From Sandaracinus sp. (lineage in GTDB: Bacteria > Myxococcota_A > Polyangia > Polyangiales > Houyiibacteriaceae), in NCBI GenBank assembly GCA_020633125.1, contig JACKEH010000003.1, forward strand, positions 62,001 through 126,000: a DNA stretch of 64,000 nucleotides, read 5' to 3'. The position numbers were made by a program, and so were the translations under genes. Within the stretch, counting starts at the first letter, position 1. Every line of letters starts with the position of its first letter. Of this stretch, positions 27,009 through 35,511 are shown one piece after another. Under the pieces are notes generated by a model. It saw nothing but the letters and a program-made list of their open reading frames with translations, was not told the DNA's origin and did no database searches.

Positions 27009-28775
27009 ATGAACTTCATCGCGAACGAGACGCCTGAGAAACTCCGCGGCGGTTACTACACCGACCCGGCTATCGCAAGCTACCTAGCCCGTTGGGCCCT
27101 GGCCAAGCCTGCGGCGCACGTCCTGGAGCCTAGCTGCGGCGACGGGGCGTTCCTCACAGCACTCGGATCGCTCCGTTCAGACCGATTGAAGTCACTCACG
27201 GCTTGCGAACTCGTGCCCGCGGAGGCCGCAAAGGCGCGCGAGCGACTACCCAAACGTCGTGGTTGTTCTACCGAGGTGATCTGCGACGATTTTCTTCGCT
27301 GGGCACAAGACGGCCCTGGAATGGTCCCTCGCTTCGACGCGATTGTCGGCAATCCCCCGTTTATCCGCTATCAGTACCTCACGCCAGAATCCCAGCATCG
27401 TGCGGCGGCTATCTTCGCCACACTAGATCTGCCCTTCACGAAACACACAAACGCTTGGGTGCCTTTCGTGTTGGCTTCACTTTCGCTTCTACGGCCCGGC
27501 GGCCGCTTGGCGATGGTGGTTCCCTCCGAGCTGCTACACGTTCTGCATGCGCAGGCGGTCCGAACACACCTCCTTCGGACGTGTTCACGAGTGGTCGTCC
27601 TTGACCCCGAAGACATCTGGTTTCGCGGCACCCTTCAGGGCGTTGTATTGCTCCTCGCCGAGCGCGCTCTCACTCCATCGTCCGCGGACGTCGCCGTGGT
27701 TCGGATACAGGGGAGTCCTTCAAATCTCCCCGAACCAGAAGCACTGTTCGCAAACACACCCGTCGTTCCAGGCAAGACTTTGGAACGAAAGTGGACACTC
27801 GCTCTTCTCGATGACCACGAACGAACGCTTCTAGACGATTTGTCAAATCGCCGGGGATTCTCTCGATTTGGCCAAGTCGCGAACGCATCGGTAGGAATCG
27901 TTACCGGAGCAAATCAATTCTTCCTTGTACCAGATGCAACAGTCGAAGAATTTGGTCTTGAGCAATTCGCGCACGCGATGTTCGGGCGCAGCGACCACGT
28001 TGACGGTGTTATCTATGACACCGCCCAACATGAACGGAATCGTCGCTCGGGTCGACCAACAAACTTCCTGTGGTTTAGCGACGAGGATACAAAGAAGACA
28101 CTGCCATCCGGTGCACTTCGATATATTGAGCGAGGTGAAGTCGACCAACTTCACACCCGGTTCAAGTGTCGAATCAGGTCTCCCTGGTACGCAGTCCCTT
28201 CGGTGTTCACAGCCCCAGTTGGGATGCTCAAGCGGTCGCACGATTTTCCTCGACTTGTTCTCAATAAGGTTGGCGCATTCACTACCGACACCGCGTACAG
28301 AGTGACACCTAAGAATGGAATCTCAGCCGGCGCGCTAGTCCACACGTTTGTTAACAGTCTCACTGCGCTTTCCGCAGAACTTGAAGGGCGCCACTATGGG
28401 GGAGGCGTGCTGGAACTCGTTCCCTCAGAGATCGCACGTTTGGTGCTCCCACCCGTGGCAGGAAATGGACGTGAACTCAAAGCTCTCAACAGCGAGATGT
28501 CAGAGCGAACGCTGTCAGCAGAGGCCTTGCTTGCCCGTGGAGACGCACGAGTCCTCGCAGAGATACTCCGCCCATCCGAGCGAGAAGCGTTGGCCGGGGC
28601 TTGGACGAGACTACGTCGACGGCGACAAAGGGTAGCTGGTCAACACGAGCCGGATGAAACGGTACGATCACACGATCTCGAGCGCAAAGTCGGACCTTCC
28701 ACCAGGCGGAAGCGAGTACAGCCTCAACTCTCTCTTGGTTACGTCGACTTGGGTGCGGAGCACGGCGGTGAATGA
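27009..28775 (+). CDS. Eco57I-like adenine-N6 DNA methyltransferase
   Basis: A 588-residue class-I methylase that should transfer a methyl group from S-adenosylmethionine to adenine N6 in its recognition site. Motif I is HVLEPSCGDGAFLTAL (about 38-53), motif IV is DAIVGNPPFIRY (about 110-121), and the C-terminal half resembles a target-recognition region. The N-terminus (NFIANETPEKLRGGYYTDPAIASYLARW) is typical of Eco57I-type enzymes. Base and codon use are clearly less GC-rich than the flanking genes, a sign of transfer. Its last 108 bp overlap, antisense, the 3' end of the facing gene. With the nuclease genes opposite it most likely forms a restriction-modification system. Confidence 0.9.
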   Translation: MNFIANETPEKLRGGYYTDPAIASYLARWALAKPAAHVLEPSCGDGAFLTALGSLRSDRLKSLTACELVPAEAAKARERLPKRRGCSTEVICDDFLRWAQDGPGMVPRFDAIVGNPPFIRYQYLTPESQHRAAAIFATLDLPFTKHTNAWVPFVLASLSLLRPGGRLAMVVPSELLHVLHAQAVRTHLLRTCSRVVVLDPEDIWFRGTLQGVVLLLAERALTPSSADVAVVRIQGSPSNLPEPEALFANTPVVPGKTLERKWTLALLDDHERTLLDDLSNRRGFSRFGQVANASVGIVTGANQFFLVPDATVEEFGLEQFAHAMFGRSDHVDGVIYDTAQHERNRRSGRPTNFLWFSDEDTKKTLPSGALRYIERGEVDQLHTRFKCRIRSPWYAVPSVFTAPVGMLKRSHDFPRLVLNKVGAFTTDTAYRVTPKNGISAGALVHTFVNSLTALSAELEGRHYGGGVLELVPSEIARLVLPPVAGNGRELKALNSEMSERTLSAEALLARGDARVLAEILRPSEREALAGAWTRLRRRRQRVAGQHEPDETVRSHDLERKVGPSTRRKRVQPQLSLGYVDLGAEHGGE

Positions 28776-29378
28776 ACCCCAGCGAAGGCCGGTGGTATAG
28801 TTCTGTTGTCCCGCATGTCCATCTGGTCGATGGCTTAAGGTCAGCGAGTGGATCCCGTATTGGTGACCCAGAATCGCAACCTGGAAGTTGCCCGATGCTT
28901 CCTCATGACCGTCGGACTGTGTCGACCAGATAAGGTTGCCGAACACTTGGTAGCGGAAGAACTTCGTTTGGTCGATCGGGTAGCCCGCCTTCATCAGGCG
29001 AAGATCACCAGTGGGGTGACCGGTCTGCCTTTGAGCGTCGGTTCGTGAGAGAGTCTTCTTCCAGACCGGTACAGGAGGAATTGCCGTTAGCGGCGCTGGG
29101 CTGGATGGTTGCGCCACGACGCCCGGCAGTTGACGGGGAACAGTTTGGCTACCTGAGCTAGTTGTATCTGAGGAGAAGTAGACCGGGACTTTGAGACTCT
29201 CTCCACTGAACATTGCGAGCGCAGCCGCAACTTCCGGTGTTGGTGTATTCGCGGACGTTGGGTCGGTTGAAAGCGCGCTCTTGGTTGACGAAGAACGAAG
29301 TAGGTGTCGAAGCGTATCGAGGTTGGCAGACGTGACTCTGCGAGCGAACCCCTTTCCCGAACCGCTATCATTTGTCAT
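28668..29378 (-). CDS. putative DNA-binding (B3-like) subunit of a PLD restriction enzyme
   Basis: A 236-residue protein. The first ~120 residues are Ser/Thr/Pro-rich and look like a linker. The second half (GDLRLMKAGYPIDQTKFFRY, then WSTQSDGHEEASGNFQVAIL, QQNYTTGLRWGSF, ELRLYSLPPGG) resembles the C-terminal region I associate with BfiI/NgoFVII-type phospholipase-D restriction enzymes, where a B3-like fold binds DNA. In BfiI both parts are one polypeptide; here this part is a separate gene whose ATG overlaps the nuclease stop by four bases (ATGA). Low-GC composition matches the island. The assignment to B3 rests on remembered pattern only. Confidence 0.55.
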   Translation of the reverse strand: MTNDSGSGKGFARRVTSANLDTLRHLLRSSSTKSALSTDPTSANTPTPEVAAALAMFSGESLKVPVYFSSDTTSSGSQTVPRQLPGVVAQPSSPAPLTAIPPVPVWKKTLSRTDAQRQTGHPTGDLRLMKAGYPIDQTKFFRYQVFGNLIWSTQSDGHEEASGNFQVAILGHQYGIHSLTLSHRPDGHAGQQNYTTGLRWGSFTAVLRTQVDVTKRELRLYSLPPGGRSDFALEIV

Positions 29379-29917
29379 GGTTCACTCCAGTTCTCAATGA
29401 AGCAACGATTCAGCTCTTCGAACTGCTTCAGTTCATCGTCTCGGTTGAGGTCGAGGGGCACGATTGCGTTCGCTTCGACGTTGTTGATCTGGCCTGATCG
29501 AGTCCAGTTGGACGAGCCGATGATGGCAAGAGCCTTCTTGCTCGTAAGGTTGTCAAACAGATAGACTTTGGGATGGAAGACTCGGCCTTGCTCGTGGTAG
29601 AGGAAGAGTTTCGCATTTGGGAAAGACTCTAGCCTGTCCAGGAGTTGCCTGACGGCTAGTTCATCTGAACCCTGGGCGTCTTCACCGAAAGAGTCCGCTC
29701 CGAAGGTGATTCCGATTTCACCCTGAGATTTCGCGAAATCGTAGAGGGCTTCCAATAGTTCACGCGTGTTCGCAGACGCGCGAGCGAAGGCGACGGCGGC
29801 ACGGAAGCGGGTCCATGAATTGGACCTAAACTCCTCAATGAGGACGTGGGTGAGCGATCGCTTTCGTACACTCGCGTACGGTAAGACGAGTAGTTCCGCG
29901 CGGCGTTCTTCTGACAT
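29375..29917 (-). CDS. phospholipase D-type nuclease (BfiI/NgoFVII-like restriction subunit)
   Basis: A 180-residue protein with one HKD motif, HPKVYLFD followed by IIGSSNWT (H-x-K-x4-D ... GSxN), the hallmark of phospholipase-D nucleases. BfiI-like enzymes use one such motif per chain, pair two chains to form one active site, and need no metal. The start is taken as ATG 29917 (MSEERRAELLVLPYASVR); an in-frame ATG at 29986 lies inside the topA terminator hairpin and is unlikely. A perfect 7-bp inverted repeat sits just upstream of the start. The gene is translationally coupled to the putative DNA-binding subunit and faces the methylase. Confidence 0.8.
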   Translation of the reverse strand: MSEERRAELLVLPYASVRKRSLTHVLIEEFRSNSWTRFRAAVAFARASANTRELLEALYDFAKSQGEIGITFGADSFGEDAQGSDELAVRQLLDRLESFPNAKLFLYHEQGRVFHPKVYLFDNLTSKKALAIIGSSNWTRSGQINNVEANAIVPLDLNRDDELKQFEELNRCFIENWSEP

Positions 29918-29920
29918 CTG

Positions 29921-29939
29921 GCGATCTCTACCAGATCGC
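29921..29939. promoter_or_regulatory. inverted repeat at the nuclease start
   Basis: GCGATCT-CTACC-AGATCGC is a perfect 7-bp inverted repeat whose inner edge lies 3 bp from the ATG at 29917. It overlaps where the ribosome binding site must be. It could be an operator for a repressor or an RNA hairpin limiting translation of the nuclease. No controller-protein gene was seen in the island. Confidence 0.5.
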
Positions 29940-29967
29940 TGCGTCGGATTGCCAGCTGGCGAGGGCA

Positions 29968-30005
29968 AAGAAAGGGGAGCAGCCATCCGGCTACTCCCCT
30001 TTCTT
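29968..30005. terminator. intrinsic terminator of topA
   Basis: A 12-bp perfect stem (AAGAAAGGGGAG with CTCCCCTTTCTT) and a 14-nt loop lies 29 bp past the topA stop on the minus strand, followed by a short T-rich stretch. It separates topA from the restriction gene and may work in both directions. Confidence 0.8.
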
Positions 30006-30033
30006 CAATCACCTCACCCAAATGGGTGACACC

Positions 30034-32910
30034 TCAAACGTCCGGCGAAACTTCCACGCTCTTCTTCGCAACCTTCTTCGCCGCGGCCCCATCCGAGTCC
30101 GAACCGGCCTTCGCAGCCGCCGATTTCGCAGGCTTTTTCGCCGCGCTCTTCTTGGCGGCCGCCTTCTTCGCAGGCTTCTTCGCCGCGCTCTTCTTGGCCG
30201 CCGCCTTCTTCGGCTTCTCCCCATCCGAGGCAGCCTTCGTCGAAGCACTCTTCTTCGCAGCCGCCGCCTTCTTCGGCGCCGCCTTCTTCTTCTTCGCCGC
30301 CTTCTTCGGGTTCGTCGCCTCCCGCTCCCGCCGAAGCACCAGCAACTCGTACGCCCGCTCCGGCGTAATCGTCCCAGCGTCATCCCCCGTCCGCAGCGAA
30401 GCGTTCGTCTCGCCATCCGTGACGTAGGGCCCAAAGCGACCCTGCTTCAGCACGACCTTCCCGCCGCTCACGGGGTCGTTCCCGAGCTCGCGCAGCGGCG
30501 GCGCGTCCGCGCCCCGCTGCTGGCGGCCCTTCTTCGGCTGCGCCAACACGTGCAGCGCCTCCGGCAAGGTGATCGAGAAGATCTGCGCCTCGGTCTCGAG
30601 GCTGCGGTTCTCCTTGCCCTTCGTGAGGTACGGACCGTAGCGGCCGTTCGCCGCGAACACGGTCTCGCCGTCCTCGGCCACGCCGACCTCGCGCGGGAGC
30701 GCGAGGATCTGGAGCGCCTGCGCCAAGGTCACCGTCTCGGGCGACATCGACTTGAAGAGCGACGCGGTCTTGGGCTTGTCCTTCTTGCCCTGGGGCTCGC
30801 CGAGCTGAACGTACGCGCCGAAGCGGCCGTTCTTGAGCACCACCGGCAGCTCGGTCTCGGGGTCCGTGCCCAAGGTCCGATCGCCGCTCGGCGCCGCGAG
30901 GAGCTCGCTGGCCTTGGCGACCGTGAGCTCGTCGGGCGGCAGGTCGTCCGGGACGCTGGCGGTGTCGCCCGTGGGCTCGCCGTCCGGCCCGAGGACCTGG
31001 AGGTAGGGGCCGTATTGGCCGATGCGCAGGACGATCGCGCGCCCCTGGTCGTCGGTGCCGACCGGGAAGGTCTCGAGGCGCTTGATCTCGTCGAGGTCGA
31101 TGTTCGCGAGCTTCTCTTCGACGAGCTTCTCGAGGCCGGCGACCTCCCCGCCGCCACGGAAGAAACGCTCGAGGTAACGCGTGCGCTTCTCTTGGCCGTT
31201 CGCGATGGAGTCGAGGTCGTCCTCCATGCGCGCGGTGAACTGGTAGTCGACCAGATGCGGGAAGTGCTCTTCGAGCAGACGCACGACCTGGAAGGCCTTG
31301 AAGCTCGGAATGAGCGAGCCGCTGCCGCGCTGCTTCCAGACGTACCCGCGATCCTCGATCACGGTCATGATCGAGGCGTAGGTCGAGGGACGACCGACGC
31401 CGAGGCGCTCGAGCTCTTTGACCAACGACGCTTCGGTGAAACGCGCGGGCGGCTTGGTCTCGTGGCCGATGGCGTCGAACTTGCGGCCGGAGAGCTTCTT
31501 GCCCTCGACGAGGCCGTCGGGGAGGTGCGTCTCCTTGCTCTCGAGCTCGGCCTCGGGGTCGTCGCTGCCTTCGACGTAGACCTTGAGGAAACCCGGGAAG
31601 GTGATGCTGTTGCCGCGCGCGACGAAGGTGACGTCGTCCTTCGCGGTGCTCGTGCCTTCGATGGTGACCACGAGGCTCTCGCCGCGGAGGTCGGCCATCT
31701 GCGAGGCCACGGTGCGCTGCCAGATGAGCTCGTAGAGCTTGAGCTCGGAGTCGTTGAGCTCGCGGCTGAGCTCCTTGGGCGTCTTGAACTCGTCGCCCGC
31801 GGGACGGATGGCCTCGTGAGCCTCCTGCGCGTTCTTGACGTTGTTCTTGTAGAGACGCGGCTGCGGCGGGAGGTCGGCCGCGGTGTAGAGCTGGGCGATC
31901 TGCTTGCGCGCCGCGGCGATCGCGGTGTCCGAGAGCGAGGTGCTGTCGGTACGCATGTAGGTGATGAAGCCGTTTTCGTAGAGGCGCTGCGCGGTGCGCA
32001 TCGTCTGCTGCGCGCCCCAACGGAGCTTGCGGCCCGCCTCCTGCTGCAGCGTGGAGGTGGTGAAGGGCGCGGCGGGGCGGCGGGTGTAGGGCTTGCGCTC
32101 GACCTTCGAGACGGCGAAGCCCTGGCCCTTGAGCGCGGCGGCGAGCGCGTTGGCGGCGCTCTGGTCGAGGACGACGACGTCGCGCTTGGTGGCGAGCTTG
32201 CCGTCTTGGCCGAAGTCGCGGCCCTCGGCGACGCTCTTGCCGTTGACCTTGGTGAGCTGCGCGGTGACGTCGGGCTCGCCGAACAAGCCGGTGAGGTCCC
32301 AATAGCTCGCGGAGCGGAAGGCCTGACGCTCGCGCTCACGCTCGACGACGATGCGCGTGGCGACCGACTGCACGCGGCCGGCGCTCTTTCCACGACCCTT
32401 GCGGCGGGTCATGTCGCTCATCGCGAAGCCGTAGAGGCGGTCGAGGACGCGGCGCGCTTCCTGGGCGTCCACGAGGTGCTCGTCGACGTCCCGCACGTGG
32501 TCGAGGGCCTCCACGATCGCCTTCTTGGTGATCTCGTGGAAGACCATGCGCTTGACGGGGACCTTCGGCTTGAGGACCTCGAGCAGATGCCACGCGATGG
32601 ACTCTCCCTCGCGATCCTCATCTGTCGCGAGCAGGAGCTGGTCGACGTCCTTCAGCTCGCGCTTGAGGTGCGCGATGTGCTGCTTGCGGTCGGGCGAGAC
32701 GACGTAGAGGGGCTTGAAGTCGTCTTCGACGTCGACGGCGTACGTCTTGATGTAGTCGCTCTTCTCGCGCTCTTCCTTGGAGAGCTCGGAGGGGCGGGCC
32801 AGGTCGCGGACGTGGCCGATGGACGACTCGACGATGTAGTCGTTGCCCAAGTACTTCGCGATGGTCTTGGCCTTCGCGGGGGACTCGACGATGACGAGGG
32901 AGCGGGTCAC
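30034..32910 (-). CDS. topA: DNA topoisomerase I
   Basis: A type IA topoisomerase of about 958 residues that relaxes negative supercoils. The Toprim domain opens SLVIVESPAKAKTIAKYLG and has the acidic DEDREGE (about residue 97). The catalytic Tyr is in GFITYMRTDST (about 318). Instead of Cys4 zinc fingers, the C-terminal half has four GRFGPYV-type Toprim-C repeats (LRIGQYGPYLQ, LKNGRFGAYVQ, AANGRYGPYLT, LKQGRFGPYVT), as in mycobacterial-type enzymes. It ends in about 90 residues of Lys/Ala repeats (KKAAAKKSAAKKPAK) like histone H1, which should bind DNA. The start is taken as the GTG at 32910 directly before the Toprim domain. Essential housekeeping gene. Confidence 0.97.
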   Translation of the reverse strand: MTRSLVIVESPAKAKTIAKYLGNDYIVESSIGHVRDLARPSELSKEEREKSDYIKTYAVDVEDDFKPLYVVSPDRKQHIAHLKRELKDVDQLLLATDEDREGESIAWHLLEVLKPKVPVKRMVFHEITKKAIVEALDHVRDVDEHLVDAQEARRVLDRLYGFAMSDMTRRKGRGKSAGRVQSVATRIVVERERERQAFRSASYWDLTGLFGEPDVTAQLTKVNGKSVAEGRDFGQDGKLATKRDVVVLDQSAANALAAALKGQGFAVSKVERKPYTRRPAAPFTTSTLQQEAGRKLRWGAQQTMRTAQRLYENGFITYMRTDSTSLSDTAIAAARKQIAQLYTAADLPPQPRLYKNNVKNAQEAHEAIRPAGDEFKTPKELSRELNDSELKLYELIWQRTVASQMADLRGESLVVTIEGTSTAKDDVTFVARGNSITFPGFLKVYVEGSDDPEAELESKETHLPDGLVEGKKLSGRKFDAIGHETKPPARFTEASLVKELERLGVGRPSTYASIMTVIEDRGYVWKQRGSGSLIPSFKAFQVVRLLEEHFPHLVDYQFTARMEDDLDSIANGQEKRTRYLERFFRGGGEVAGLEKLVEEKLANIDLDEIKRLETFPVGTDDQGRAIVLRIGQYGPYLQVLGPDGEPTGDTASVPDDLPPDELTVAKASELLAAPSGDRTLGTDPETELPVVLKNGRFGAYVQLGEPQGKKDKPKTASLFKSMSPETVTLAQALQILALPREVGVAEDGETVFAANGRYGPYLTKGKENRSLETEAQIFSITLPEALHVLAQPKKGRQQRGADAPPLRELGNDPVSGGKVVLKQGRFGPYVTDGETNASLRTGDDAGTITPERAYELLVLRREREATNPKKAAKKKKAAPKKAAAAKKSASTKAASDGEKPKKAAAKKSAAKKPAKKAAAKKSAAKKPAKSAAAKAGSDSDGAAAKKVAKKSVEVSPDV

Positions 32911-33640
32911 GGGGGTCTCTCGTGGGGTTGGAGGCGGGGCGCCGCCAGGGGGCACGTCGACGGTCGGGACCGGCGATCGGAAGGCCCTTGAAGCCGACGC
33001 CGGGCGCGTCGTCAAGCCGCTGCGAACGAGCGGCATGGAAAGTCGGCGTCCGGGCGGGGCCTCGGGGCCGAAAGTTGGCGCGTGATTTTGTCGAATGATT
33101 TCGAGTGTTTGAAACTTGGACTCGGAGGGCTTCCGGTGGGGCTTCCGCGGCGGTGACGTTTTTTTCGGGCGGGATCGGACCTTTGGGGGTCGGACGGGGG
33201 TTCGGGGGTGATACCGGCGGGGGCGGCGGGCACCTTACTTATCCGTCGCGGGAGTGACTTCGGGCCCCGCCCTGCCCTGCCCGTGCCCTGCCCGTGCCCG
33301 TGCCCGGGTGGCTGCCGGACTCGTGGGCGGGACTCCGTGGGCCGGGATGCCCTTCCGGCGTTGGCGAGCCTCTCTTTCTGGGTTCGACACTTCGATCGGG
33401 CACGGGCAACGCAGCGCACCCACCGCACTGCACCGGCATGGCACCGCCCGGCCGGGCACGGGCACCGACACGGCACCGCACTGCACCGGCGTGGCCACCG
33501 CTCGGCGTGGCCACTGGATGGGCACGGGGCACCGGCATGCTCGACGGCTGGCGGATCCGCCAAACCCTGGAGGATCCGCCGATCGCGTCGGCTCGTTCGT
33601 CCAATGGTTGGGTCAGGGCCGATTCTTCTAGTTTGACGGT
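32911..33640. other. intergenic region upstream of topA
   Basis: A 730-bp divergent spacer. The topA-proximal part is ordinary high-GC sequence. From about 33260 to 33545 it is low-complexity, with recurring CCCGTGCCC/GGCACCG words that also occur near 38.1 kb. No gene is supported; forward frames here give His/Arg/Gly-rich translations only. Promoters for topA and for the Cys-rich lipoprotein must lie here but could not be assigned. Confidence 0.6.
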
Positions 33641-35479
33641 GTGAAGATCACCGCCCTCTTTGCGCTCCTGCTCCTCTCGGCTTGCAGCCTCGTGCTGGAC
33701 TTCGACTCGCTCGAAGGGGGGGATGGGGGCGTGGCGCGGGATGCGTCGGAGGATGCACGGCCAGTGGATGGCGCGGCGGACGCGGACGGTCGCGACGGTG
33801 GCTCGGATGGAGGCGACCTCGACGGGGGCGACCTCGACGGGGGCGACCTCGACGGCGGCGTGGACTCGGGGCCCGTGTTCTGCGCGAACGACGACGAATG
33901 CGACGACGGCGCGTTCTGCAACGGGGAAGAGACGTGCGATCCCTCGGACGGCACGGCCGATTCGTTCGGCTGCGTGGCGGGTGATCGGCCCTGCGACGAC
34001 CTCTGCGACGACGACGCGGACGCCTGCGTGATGACCTGTCCGGGCGGCGGGGTGCCCGTGCTCGGAACCTGCCGCGCGACGTGCGAGACCGCGGCCACGT
34101 GCGGGCTCGGCGAGGTGTGCATCGAAGGCGCGTGCCTTCCTTCCGCCGAGGCGTGTGGCGCGTGCGTGGGCGGTGCGTGTGCGGCGGGCACGGTGTGTCG
34201 GCCGAGCCTCGGGCCCTGCGACGTGCCCGACGTCTGCAACGGCACGAGCACGACCTGCGAGGACGGCAAACGGGGCGCGGAGACGGTGTGCCGCGCGTCG
34301 TCGGCGGCCTGCGACGCGCCCGAGGCCTGCGACGGAGTGTCGCCGCTCTGCCCGGACGACCGCGCGCGCCCGGCGGGGACGACGTGCCGACCGGCGGCGG
34401 GGCCCTGCGACGTGGCGGACGTGTGCAACGGCACCGCGCTGACCTGTCCGACCGACGGCTTCGCACCGGCGACGACGGTTTGCCGCGCGGCGATGGGCAC
34501 GTGCGACGTGGCGGAGCGCTGCACGGGCGCGAGCGCGGCGTGCCCGGCGGACGCGTTGGCGACGATCGGGACCACGTGCCGTGCGTCGGCGGGGGCGTGC
34601 GATTTGGCGGAGGTCTGCTCGGGGGCTTCGGCGGATTGCCCGAGCGACACGGTGCGGGCGGCGGGCTTCGTGTGCCGCGGGACGGCGGGCGTGTGCGACG
34701 TGGAGGAGACCTGCAACGGCACGTCGGGCGTGTGTCCGGCGGACGGGTTTCGCCCGTCGACCACGGTCTGCCGCGCGGGCTCGGGGGACGTGTGCGATCC
34801 GGACGAGCGCTGCACGGGCGTGAGCGCGGGGTGCCCGACGAACATGGTCGCGCCTTCGAGCTTCGTGTGCCGTGCGGGGGCGAACGCGTGCGACCCGGAG
34901 GAGCGCTGCACGGGGACCGCGGGGGCGACGTGCCCGGCGGACGTGGACGCGCTCTCGTGCCCCGGGGCGACGTCGTGCGTGGGCGGCGTGTGTCGGTTGC
35001 CGGAGGGGCGGCCGATCGTGTTCGTGTCGAGCAACACGCGGCGCAACGACACGAGCCTCGCGGGGACGGACGCGATGTGCCAGGCGCGCGCGACGGCGGC
35101 GCATCTCGGGGGGCGCTACGTGGCGATCATGAGCGATGCGTCGACGAACGCGATCGATCGGGTGGTCGACCGCGCGTACTTCCGGGTGGACGACGTGAAG
35201 GTGGTCGACAGCCGGGCGGACATGTTCGACAGCTCGGTGGACGCGACGATCTCGGTCGACGAGAACGGCTCGACGATCACGGTGTTTCCGAGTGTCGCGA
35301 CGGGGACGTTGCCGGATGGGACGGTGTCGTCGCGGAACTGCCTGAACTGGACGTCGGTGGACAACGTGAACTCGCCGGACTTCGGCCAGGTGACGCGCTC
35401 GGACGGCGGCTGGGTCTACACGGGCGGCACCGGCGGGTGCGGCGGGCAGCTTCGCTACTACTGCATCCAGGCGGATTGA
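33641..35479 (+). CDS. lipoprotein with disintegrin-like Cys repeats and DUF1554-like C-terminus
   Basis: A 612-residue surface lipoprotein: GTG start, signal with lipobox LLLLSAC (Cys about 15), then an Asp/Gly-rich spacer including three DLDGG repeats. From about 180 to 430 come roughly eight ~32-residue repeats of the form CRA-x-G-x-CDVAE-x-C-x-G-x-S-x-x-CP-x-D, matching the disintegrin/ADAM Cys-rich pattern. The last ~160 residues (RPIVFVSSNTRRNDTSLAG, GGRYVAIMSDAST, ending QLRYYCIQAD) resemble DUF1554, a lectin-like domain of secreted bacterial proteins. A role in adhesion or matrix binding is inferred. Very high cysteine content implies export and disulfide formation. Confidence 0.85.
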   Translation: MKITALFALLLLSACSLVLDFDSLEGGDGGVARDASEDARPVDGAADADGRDGGSDGGDLDGGDLDGGDLDGGVDSGPVFCANDDECDDGAFCNGEETCDPSDGTADSFGCVAGDRPCDDLCDDDADACVMTCPGGGVPVLGTCRATCETAATCGLGEVCIEGACLPSAEACGACVGGACAAGTVCRPSLGPCDVPDVCNGTSTTCEDGKRGAETVCRASSAACDAPEACDGVSPLCPDDRARPAGTTCRPAAGPCDVADVCNGTALTCPTDGFAPATTVCRAAMGTCDVAERCTGASAACPADALATIGTTCRASAGACDLAEVCSGASADCPSDTVRAAGFVCRGTAGVCDVEETCNGTSGVCPADGFRPSTTVCRAGSGDVCDPDERCTGVSAGCPTNMVAPSSFVCRAGANACDPEERCTGTAGATCPADVDALSCPGATSCVGGVCRLPEGRPIVFVSSNTRRNDTSLAGTDAMCQARATAAHLGGRYVAIMSDASTNAIDRVVDRAYFRVDDVKVVDSRADMFDSSVDATISVDENGSTITVFPSVATGTLPDGTVSSRNCLNWTSVDNVNSPDFGQVTRSDGGWVYTGGTGGCGGQLRYYCIQAD

Positions 35480-35511
35480 GGCGCTCGGAGGCGGCGGAGC
35501 GGCGCCTCGGC

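Noticed and set aside
30022..32991. A 989-codon open frame antisense to topA
   Set aside because: topA has all catalytic motifs on the minus strand; the antisense translation is low-complexity Leu/Glu/Val/Arg sequence.
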